Source: an uncultured Oscillospiraceae bacterium
GTDB taxonomy: Bacteria > Bacillota > Clostridia > Oscillospirales > Acutalibacteraceae
Assembly: GCA_902478455.1 (NCBI GenBank)
Contig: CABSLJ010000171.1
Coordinates: 1 to 5,158, forward strand
Direction of reading: 5' to 3'
Length of the DNA stretch: 5,158 nucleotides
Position 1 is the first letter of the stretch; each line of letters starts with the position of its first letter. The notes under the pieces were generated by a model, which was not told the origin of the DNA, did not search any database, and saw nothing but the letters and a program-made list of their open reading frames with translations. Positions 1-5,158 of this stretch are shown piece after piece. The translations under genes were made by a program, and so were the position numbers.

Positions 1-20
1 TTCTGTCCAAAAGGATAATC

Positions 21-77
21 AAAAAAGACCGGGATATGGAAGTCCTCACATGAGAACTCCATATCCCGGTCTCTTTT
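21..77 (-). terminator. Rho-independent terminator of the kdp operon (possibly bidirectional)
   Basis: A perfect 14-bp stem pairs 27-40 (GACCGGGATATGGA) with 58-71. It can be extended outward by A/T pairs (21-24 and 26 with 74-77 and 72, one mismatch) and inward by a few more pairs around the 41-57 loop. On the minus strand the stem is followed directly by six T residues (21-26), the usual form of an intrinsic terminator. It starts 8 bases after the stop codon of the last gene, so it most likely ends the transcript. On the plus strand the stem is followed by CTCTTTTGTT, a weaker T-tract, so it may also stop a convergent gene lying left of the window (inference). Bases 1-20 show nothing recognisable. 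Confidence 0.93.
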
Positions 78-84
78 GTTCAGC

Positions 85-993
85 TTACTGGAAATTCAGC
101 GGAAAAAGGATTTTCAGCAGTACACGTTCCGCCGAGGAACGGCAATCCGCGCTAAAATACAACCGGTTACCGGCGCCGTCAAAAAGCTGAAAGGCGTTTT
201 CACGATTGATCACGCGGAATTGCAGCTGTTCCATCGCTTCTCGCAGGGCCAGCTCCCACTCCATCCGATTGCTGACGGTGTGTTCGGTGATTTCCTCCTC
301 CAGCCACTCGAATTCCGCCGGCTCCAGTCTTTCCCTTAAAAACGCCCTCCACAGAGCCACCTTTTGCGGAAAGTTCAAGGAGCGAAGAAAATCATCCGGC
401 GCCATACACGAATCCGCACCGATGTAGCAGAAAAAGCTGCGGATGTTCGGGTCGACCAGACGCTGCATGGAGAGAACGGACATCTTGCTCCAGGGAATTA
501 CCGCAATACTTGTGCGCCAGTTTACACAGCCGAGAAGATAAGCCAGCTTTTCCGCCGTCTCATGCTCCGGGCATTCGACCTGCAGACAGAGCGTCTGTAA
601 ATCATCCGCCTCTTTCCCCGAGATGCTCTGCTGGACCAGTTCGATGAAATCTCCCTCTGCCGTATCTGTTCGGTGTTCCCGCGAGATGACGGCCGAAAGC
701 CGGACGGTTTCCTGATTGGACGCAGTTCCAAAGGCGCAGACCGGCCAGGTCTTGCTGACGACCGCCATCGACGGCGCGAAGTTCTCCAAAAAGTCGTCGA
801 TGAGGAAAGCGGTATTCTCATAAAGGATATAGACCATTTTTCCTTCTGCCGAGCCGTAAACGGCCGGCGCCGTGTCCAGCCAGACGTCGATGCTGCACAG
901 CAGCGCCAGCAGCTCCATTTCCGGCGCCGGCTCTTCTGACAAACCGGTATACAGGACACGCCTTTTGGATACAATCTGATAGGGGTGCAGCAT
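85..993 (-). CDS. Hypothetical protein, fourth gene of the kdp operon (302 aa)
   Basis: I do not recognise this protein. The reading frame is complete: ATG at 993, TAA at 87-85. An AAAGGAG ribosome binding site lies 7 bases before the start (1001-1007), which makes this a convincing real gene. It begins 32 bases after the kdpC stop and ends 8 bases before the terminator, so it is co-transcribed with kdpABC. The sequence shows no signal peptide and no convincing membrane span; it looks cytosolic. It has eight cysteines (33, 86, 136, 141, 156, 189, 196, 284) but no CxxC pair or other clear metal site. Residues about 208-258 are strongly acidic and helical with many Glu/Arg (LRERLEPAEFEWLEEEITEH). 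There is no histidine kinase, receiver, USP or Walker motif, so it is not KdpD or KdpE. A Kdp-related regulatory or assembly role is only a guess from position. Confidence 0.85.
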   Translation of the reverse strand: MLHPYQIVSKRRVLYTGLSEEPAPEMELLALLCSIDVWLDTAPAVYGSAEGKMVYILYENTAFLIDDFLENFAPSMAVVSKTWPVCAFGTASNQETVRLSAVISREHRTDTAEGDFIELVQQSISGKEADDLQTLCLQVECPEHETAEKLAYLLGCVNWRTSIAVIPWSKMSVLSMQRLVDPNIRSFFCYIGADSCMAPDDFLRSLNFPQKVALWRAFLRERLEPAEFEWLEEEITEHTVSNRMEWELALREAMEQLQFRVINRENAFQLFDGAGNRLYFSADCRSSAERVLLKILFPLNFQ

Positions 994-1000
994 GACGATT

Positions 1001-1007
1001 CTCCTTT
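1001..1007 (-). promoter_or_regulatory. Ribosome binding site of the 302-aa gene
   Basis: On the minus strand this reads AAAGGAG, 7 bases before the ATG at 993. It supports that start over the internal Met26 and shows that the gene has its own translation initiation although it follows kdpC closely. Confidence 0.75.
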
Positions 1008-1025
1008 CTCCGCTCTTTCCTGCCC

Positions 1026-1961
1026 TTAAGAGGGAATGTTTCCCATGGCCTGTGCAATCTCGATATTGACCTCCAGCACGTTTACCGTGGTCTCGCCAAA
1101 CACTCCGAGCATCTTCCCGGTGGTATGGCGCGCGATGATTTCGCGGATTGTATCTTCGCTTAGATTGGAAGCCTCGACAATTCTGGGAATCTGAATTTCG
1201 GCCGAGGCCGGAGAGATGTGCGGATCCAATCCGGAACCGGAGGCGGTCAGCAGGTCGGTCGGAAGCGTGGAGATGATCCTCTCCACTTCGTCGAGCGTCG
1301 TATTTGCCGCTTCTGCAATATACTCCTTCTTCATCTGATACAGGGAGGGAGCCTTTTCCGCTACCTCTTCCAGTTCCTTGTCGTCCAGCGCCAGACCGGC
1401 CGTCTCGGCAAGGTAACCAAGCACCTGATCGCTCTCCTCAGGGAGGTCGGCGGCCTGCTCTGTCAGCTGATCCGCCGGCATGCCGGCAAGAGCCGCGATG
1501 TAAGCGATCTGGGCGGCGAGCAGCTCCTCATCTCCGGGAAGCGTGGAGACATCCACGCCAAGGTTGCGCGCCACATAGTTGGCAATATCGGCTTCCACGC
1601 GCGCCGCCAGCGCCGGATTGGAGGGCGCATAGTTGTTCGAGCCGGAACCGATGCCGGGGAACTCCGTTCCGTCGGGATAATATTGTTTTCCGTCTTCCCC
1701 TTCCGTATACACGTTGTAGTGATAAGCGGAAGGCCGGCTCCACATGTAATAATCCTCGGTGAATTCCTGGCCGACGTACTTGGCGCCGAGGGTCTGGCCG
1801 TTGACGGTAATCAGGTTGCCGTTGGCCTGGTTGGGAAAGATCAGGGCTGAAAGCCCTGTCAGCAGCAGGGGAAACAGCAGGCCGCAGATCAGCATCAGGA
1901 CTACCGTCACAACAACGGCCTGTCTGGTGCCGTGCAGAAATATCTTAGCGCGTTCTTTCAT
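1026..1961 (-). CDS. kdpC: KdpC, potassium-transporting ATPase subunit C, with 92-aa internal repeat insert
   Basis: KdpC is the single-span subunit of the Kdp K+ pump and stabilises the KdpA-KdpB complex. From Met at 1961 the protein has 311 residues: one membrane span at about 14-42 (VVVTVVLMLICGLLFPLLL), then an extracytoplasmic domain with family motifs WSRPSAY (74-80), GSGSNNYAPSNPAL (105-118), LLTASGSGLDPHISPASAE (237-255), ARHTTG (277-282) and FGETTVNVLEVN (288-299). I prefer 1961 to the ATG at 1985 (319 aa) because GGAGG lies 9 bases before it, while 1985 has no such site and sits only 3 bases after the kdpB stop. The protein is far longer than the roughly 190 residues of E. coli KdpC. 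Most of the excess is a repeat-bearing insert at residues 143-234; a smaller one is a loop at about 82-104. The reading frame is intact, so a functional subunit is likely. The gene lies 27 bases after kdpB. Confidence 0.95.
   Translation of the reverse strand: MKERAKIFLHGTRQAVVVTVVLMLICGLLFPLLLTGLSALIFPNQANGNLITVNGQTLGAKYVGQEFTEDYYMWSRPSAYHYNVYTEGEDGKQYYPDGTEFPGIGSGSNNYAPSNPALAARVEADIANYVARNLGVDVSTLPGDEELLAAQIAYIAALAGMPADQLTEQAADLPEESDQVLGYLAETAGLALDDKELEEVAEKAPSLYQMKKEYIAEAANTTLDEVERIISTLPTDLLTASGSGLDPHISPASAEIQIPRIVEASNLSEDTIREIIARHTTGKMLGVFGETTVNVLEVNIEIAQAMGNIPS
1260..1535 (-). repeat. Insert in KdpC: three degenerate tandem ~30-aa units
   Basis: Residues 143-234 of KdpC (numbered from the 1961 start) split into three units ending in LP or AP: 143-174 (32 aa), 175-205 (31 aa) and 206-234 (29 aa). 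Each carries a matching core: YIAALAGMPAD at 154, YLAETAGLALD at 183 and YIAEAANTTLD at 214. Units 2 and 3 both have exactly eight residues between the preceding Pro and the core Tyr. The cores also align without gaps to the native KdpC segment from 260 (RIVEASNLSED), most clearly for unit 3. The units are predicted helical and acidic. Canonical KdpC passes straight from the region before residue 143 to the TASGSGLDP motif, so this block is extra. The repeat alignment is by eye. Confidence 0.7.
1261..1273 (-). repeat. 13-base direct repeat, copy at the 3' end of the KdpC insert
   Basis: The plus strand reads GGAAGCGTGGAGA here and again at 1537-1549. The copies are 276 bases apart, exactly 92 codons, and both encode Ser-Thr-Leu-Pro in the same phase (residues 231-234 here). 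They bracket the extra block of KdpC. Confidence 0.85.
1537..1549 (-). repeat. 13-base direct repeat, copy at the 5' end of the KdpC insert
   Basis: This is the second copy of GGAAGCGTGGAGA, encoding part of Ser-Thr-Leu-Pro at KdpC residues 139-142. Collapse between this copy and 1261-1273 would keep the reading frame and leave a KdpC of 219 residues with normal domain order. Confidence 0.85.
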
Positions 1962-1970
1962 GGTTTGTGT

Positions 1971-1975
1971 CCTCC
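1971..1975 (-). promoter_or_regulatory. Ribosome binding site that decides the kdpC start
   Basis: GGAGG on the minus strand, followed by the 9-base spacer ACACAAACC and the ATG at 1961. It lies inside the longer 319-residue reading frame and argues that translation begins at 1961 rather than at 1985. Confidence 0.75.
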
Positions 1976-1988
1976 ATCTATCCATCGA

Positions 1989-4043
1989 TTATAAACCGAT
2001 GCACGCGAGCAGCGGATGAATGATCAGGTCGATGATTTTGATGCCGATAAACGGTGTGATAATACCGCCTACGCCATAAACCAGCATATTCTTCGCCAGT
2101 ATTTTCCCGGAAGACATGGGGCGGTACTTGACGCCCTTCATGGCCAGGGGAATCAGGCAGGGGATAATAATCGCGTTAAAGATCAGGGCGGAGAGAATGG
2201 CGCTATACGGGGTCGCCAAGTTCATGATGTTCAAAACGCCCAGCTGGGGGATGGCCATCATGAACATTGCCGGGATGATGGCAAAGTATTTAGCGATATC
2301 ATTGGCGATGGAGAAGGTGGTCAGGCTGCCGCGGGTGATAAGCAGCTGCTTGCCGATCTCCACAACCTCCAGAATCTTGGTCGGGTCGGAATCCAGGTCC
2401 ACCATATTGGCGGCTTCTTTCGCGGCGGTGGTGCCGCTGTTCATGGCGAGGCCGACATTGGCCTGCGCCAGCGCGGGAGCGTCGTTGGTGCCGTCTCCGG
2501 TCATCGCCACAATTTTGCCTTCCGCCTGCTCCTTCTTGATGACGTCGATCTTGTCCTCAGGTTTGCATTCGGCGATGAAGCCGTCCACGCCGGCCTCCTT
2601 GGCAATGGTCGCCGCCGTCAGCGGATTGTCTCCGGTGCACATGATGGTCTTGATGCCGATGGCGCGCAAGCGTGCAAAGCGCTCCACCATGCCGGGCTTT
2701 ACCGTATCCTTCAGATAAATCACGCCGAGGATGCGGTTGTTTTCACAGACCGTAAGCGGCGTGCCGCCCATGCCGGAGATTTTGTCGACCTGCTCATGAA
2801 GGTCGGCCGGAATCCGGCCTCCCAGCGCCTTGACATACTGTTCGATGGCGTCGGCTGCGCCTTTGCGGATTTTCATTCCATTCGGAAGGTCCACGCCGCT
2901 CATGCGGGTCTGCGCGGTGAACGCAATGAAGGCCGAGCCTTCGGTTTCGGTGCTGTTGTCTCCCATGCGGCGGGCCAGCTCAAGCGTGGACTTGCCTTCG
3001 GGCGTCTCGTCATGCAGACTGGTCAGCGCGGCGCAGCGGATTAGATCGCTGCGGTTGGCGCCTCCCACCGGGAAGAAATCGGCCGCCAGACGGTTGCCGT
3101 AAGTAATCGTTCCGGTTTTGTCCAGAATCATGGTATCCACGTCGCCGCAGGCCTCCACGGCCTTGCCGGACATGGCGATGACATTGAACCGGGTCACGCG
3201 GTCCATACCGGCGATGCCGATGGCCGACAGCAGTCCGCCGATTGTGGTCGGGATTAGGCAGACCGCCAACGCGATCAGGGTGGAGGTCTGCAGTTGGACG
3301 CCGGAGTAGACGCCGATGGGATACAGGGTCACGATAACGATCATGAAGATGATGGTCAGCGAAACGAGCAGGGTGTTCAGAGCGATTTCATTCGGCGTTT
3401 TCTTTCTGGAGGCGCCCTCCACAAGGGCGATCATGCGGTCCAGGAAGCTGTTGCCGGGCTCCGAAGTGATCTGAATTTTCAGCCAGTCGGACACAACGGT
3501 CGTGCCGCCGGTGACCGAGCAGAAGTCTCCGCCCGATTCCCTGACAACGGGTGCGGATTCGCCCGTAATGGCCGATTCATCCACCGAAGCGATGCCCTCT
3601 ATCACTTCACCGTCGCCGGGGATGATCTCACCGGCCGACACCATGACAATATCTCCCTTTTTCAGCTGACTGGAAAGAACGATCTCTTCCGAGCCGTCCT
3701 CCTTGAGCAGACGGGCCTTGGTGTCCTTTTGCGTCTTTTTCAGGCTGGCCGCCTGCGCCTTGCCGCGGCCTTCGGCCACAGACTCGGCAAAGTTTGCAAA
3801 CAGCACCGTAATAAACAGGATAACCGACACGATGATATTGTAGGAACGCAAGTTGCCCGCCGCCTGGTCGCCAAACAAGGTCGGGAAAAAGGAAAGGATC
3901 AGAGTGATGACAAAACCGACCTCTACAACGAACATGACGGGATTTTTCATCATGTAGCGGGGATTCAGTTTTACAAAGGAGCCGATGATCGCCTGACGGA
4001 ATATTTCCGGCGTAATCAGCTTTTGATTGTGCTTTTTACTCAT
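1989..4043 (-). CDS. kdpB: KdpB, potassium-transporting ATPase ATP-binding subunit
   Basis: KdpB is the P-type ATPase subunit that hydrolyses ATP and drives K+ through the Kdp membrane complex. The protein is complete at 684 residues, close to the 682 of E. coli. Visible motifs in order: actuator-domain TGES at 160-163 (Ser163 matches the serine whose phosphorylation inhibits E. coli KdpB); CLIPTTIGG at 262-270 in the membrane, with the P-type Pro265; DKTGTIT at 308-314 with phosphorylated Asp308; nucleotide-binding FTAQTRMSG (375-383) and KGA (394-396); TGDN at 470-473; MTGDGTNDAPALAQA at 514-528; and the membrane Asp582/Lys585 pair in NDIAKYF, which in E. coli takes part in coupling. Membrane segments lie near 35-55, 69-86, 223-245, 252-278, 586-606, 611-635 and 653-675. 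No key residue is missing. An AAGGAGGT site lies 9 bases before the ATG. It follows kdpA by 15 bases. Confidence 0.98.
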   Translation of the reverse strand: MSKKHNQKLITPEIFRQAIIGSFVKLNPRYMMKNPVMFVVEVGFVITLILSFFPTLFGDQAAGNLRSYNIIVSVILFITVLFANFAESVAEGRGKAQAASLKKTQKDTKARLLKEDGSEEIVLSSQLKKGDIVMVSAGEIIPGDGEVIEGIASVDESAITGESAPVVRESGGDFCSVTGGTTVVSDWLKIQITSEPGNSFLDRMIALVEGASRKKTPNEIALNTLLVSLTIIFMIVIVTLYPIGVYSGVQLQTSTLIALAVCLIPTTIGGLLSAIGIAGMDRVTRFNVIAMSGKAVEACGDVDTMILDKTGTITYGNRLAADFFPVGGANRSDLIRCAALTSLHDETPEGKSTLELARRMGDNSTETEGSAFIAFTAQTRMSGVDLPNGMKIRKGAADAIEQYVKALGGRIPADLHEQVDKISGMGGTPLTVCENNRILGVIYLKDTVKPGMVERFARLRAIGIKTIMCTGDNPLTAATIAKEAGVDGFIAECKPEDKIDVIKKEQAEGKIVAMTGDGTNDAPALAQANVGLAMNSGTTAAKEAANMVDLDSDPTKILEVVEIGKQLLITRGSLTTFSIANDIAKYFAIIPAMFMMAIPQLGVLNIMNLATPYSAILSALIFNAIIIPCLIPLAMKGVKYRPMSSGKILAKNMLVYGVGGIITPFIGIKIIDLIIHPLLACIGL

Positions 4044-4052
4044 TTCAGAGGT

Positions 4053-4060
4053 ACCTCCTT
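4053..4060 (-). promoter_or_regulatory. Ribosome binding site of kdpB overlapping the kdpA stop codon
   Basis: The minus strand reads TAAGGAGGTA from 4061. The TAA that ends kdpA (4061-4059) supplies the first bases of a near-perfect Shine-Dalgarno sequence, AAGGAGGT, 9 bases before the kdpB ATG at 4043. Such an arrangement suits coupled translation of the two subunits (inference). Confidence 0.85.
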
Positions 4061-5122
4061 ATGCCCAGAGGGTAATGTGTTCCGCAATCGGTCCGAGCGC
4101 CAGCACCGGGAAGAAGGTCAACGCTGCGAAGATATACACAACGAAAACAAGAATGACGGCAAATGAAGCGGTATCCGTGTGTAGCGTACCGACCGAGTCG
4201 TTGACGAACTTCTTTTTCATGAGAGAGCCGGCGATCGCCATCTGAATCACAATGGAGAGGTAGCGGCCGAAGAACATGGCCAAACCTGTGGTGATGTTCC
4301 AGAACATGGTGTTGTCGGCCAGTCCCTCAAAGCCGGAACCGTTGTTGGCCGCAGAGGACGAATATTCATACAGCACCTGCGAAAGCCCGTGGAATCCAGG
4401 ATTGGTGAGCCCTTCCATTCCGGCCGCGGTTCCGACCGCCAGGGCCGAGAAGGACAAGATCAGCAGGGGATGGATGATGATGCACAGCGCTGTGAGCTTC
4501 ATCTCGCGCCCTTCGATCTTCTTGCCCAGATACTCCGGCGTGCGTCCAATCATCAGTCCGCAGATGAACACGGCCAGAATGGCGTACATGATCATATTCA
4601 TCAGGCCGACGCCTTTGCCGCCGAACACGACGTTCAGCATCATGTGCAGCAGAGGAATCATGCCGCCCAGCGGCGTCAGCGTATCATGCATGTTGTTGAC
4701 GGTTCCGGTGGTAAAAGAGGTGGTCGTCGTTGTGAACATGGCCGACTGCGCAATACCGAACCGGACCTCTTTTCCTTCCATACTTCCCATGGACTGGCTC
4801 AGCCCTGTGTCGGCAAGCGCGGGGTTGCCCTGACTTTCCGCCCAAAAGCAGACGCTCAGACCGATGAGGAAGATGATCCCCATGGCGGCGAAAATCGAGC
4901 GCCCCTCGCGGCCGTACATCCAGACGGTAAAGCTTCTGCGGCCTTTGCCGTTGGTCGCAAGAGCCTCCACAGCACCTTCCTTGGCGGTTTCAGCGGCCAT
5001 GCTCTTTTTGCGGTCTCTGACCATTTTGCCGAAGGTGATGACGCAGGCGCCGGGCAGGAGCATCATGGAGTAAAGCTCAATCAGGTTGGAAAGAATCGTC
5101 GGATTTTCCAGCGGCGTGGACG
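4059..5122 (-). CDS. kdpA: KdpA, potassium-transporting ATPase subunit A (5'-truncated by contig end)
   Basis: KdpA is the K+-binding, channel-like membrane subunit of the Kdp pump. About 354 residues are visible; E. coli KdpA has 557, so roughly the first 240 are missing. The true coding region does not start at the ATG at 5066: the frame continues upstream to the adapter junction, encoding STPLENPTILSNLIELYS, which matches the conserved ENPT-L-N segment just after the second P-loop. Also seen are the third P-loop (TTSFTTGTVNNMHD, near 4682-4724), LMIGRTPEYLGKKIEGREMK at 4555-4497, and the fourth P-loop (SSAANNGSGF, 4358-4329). The end, ALTFFPVLALGPIAEH, is typical. A cytosolic loop of about 30 extra residues near 4911-5009 is absent from E. 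coli KdpA. An in-frame stop inside the adapter (5132-5130) makes the fragment look deceptively complete. Confidence 0.97.
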
Positions 5123-5155
5123 CTGTCTCTTATACACATCTGACGCTGCCGACGA
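5123..5155 (-). other. Nextera/Tn5 transposase adapter (sequencing artefact)
   Basis: The 33 bases are the exact reverse complement of the Illumina Nextera Read 1 transposase adapter. The 19-base Tn5 mosaic end CTGTCTCTTATACACATCT occupies 5123-5141, followed by GACGCTGCCGACGA at 5142-5155. The last three bases (ATA, 5156-5158) would then be the start of an i5 index read in reverse complement. It sits at the very end of the window and interrupts kdpA, so this is untrimmed library sequence joined to the contig, not a genomic insertion. Confidence 0.97.
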
Positions 5156-5158
5156 ATA

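Noticed and set aside
85..993. The downstream gene as kdpD, kdpE or a Trk/Ktr RCK regulator
   Set aside because: There is no USP/KdpD sensor domain, histidine kinase boxes, receiver aspartate or Rossmann GxGxxG motif in the protein.
1260..1535. The KdpC insert as an intein or a separate mobile element
   Set aside because: It lacks intein splice residues, is only 92 residues long and consists of helical repeats. It shows no terminal inverted repeats or enzyme motifs.
1218..1850. Plus-strand open frame of 210 residues opposite kdpC
   Set aside because: It is antisense to clear KdpC motifs and shows no independent coding evidence.
2016..3044. Plus-strand open frame of 342 residues opposite kdpB
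   Set aside because: It is a shadow of the well-conserved kdpB frame. Its composition is rich in His, Gly, Asp and Arg, it has no ribosome binding site I can see, and it matches no family.
3294..4166. Plus-strand open frame of 290 residues opposite kdpB/kdpA
   Set aside because: It crosses the kdpA-kdpB junction antisense and its low-complexity composition (His, Asp, Gly, Arg) is typical of an antisense shadow.
5123..5141. Tn5 mosaic end as evidence of a real transposon
   Set aside because: It is followed exactly by the synthetic adapter tail and lies at the contig end, so it is library-preparation sequence.

Overview
The window holds the downstream part of a high-affinity potassium uptake operon, kdpABC, read entirely on the minus strand. 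It appears to come from a low-abundance or metagenomic assembly of a Firmicutes (Clostridia-like) bacterium. That assignment rests on strong AAGGAGG/GGAGG ribosome binding sites before the genes, Firmicutes-type KdpA wording (a GTVNNMHDTLTPLGG stretch), moderately high GC, tight polycistronic packing and a clean intrinsic terminator. No species can be named from this.

Layout in transcription order, right to left: (1) 5123-5155 is not genomic. It is a full-length reverse complement of an Illumina Nextera/Tn5 transposase adapter at the contig end. (2) kdpA, about 5122-4059, is cut at its N-terminus by that artefact. (3) kdpB, 4043-1989, is complete with all P-type ATPase motifs. (4) kdpC, best start 1961, ends at 1026. 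It is much longer than usual because of a 92-residue insert. (5) An unrecognised 302-residue protein, 993-85, sits 32 bases after kdpC. (6) A long hairpin with a T-tract at 21-77 ends the operon. The four genes are separated by 15, 27 and 32 bases, so they form one transcription unit. No stretch over 300 bases lacks a gene.

KdpA (potassium channel-like subunit), KdpB (phosphorylated pump subunit) and KdpC (single-span accessory subunit) together form the KdpFABC pump, which uses ATP to scavenge K+ at very low external concentrations. KdpF would lie upstream of the window if present. The kdpD/kdpE regulators are not in the window.

The most interesting signal is in kdpC. Three degenerate ~30-residue units (276 bases, exactly 92 codons) sit between two perfect 13-base direct repeats. 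Removing one repeat interval would leave an in-frame KdpC of ordinary architecture. The units also resemble a native helix of KdpC itself. The second point of interest is the uncharacterised fourth gene of the operon.
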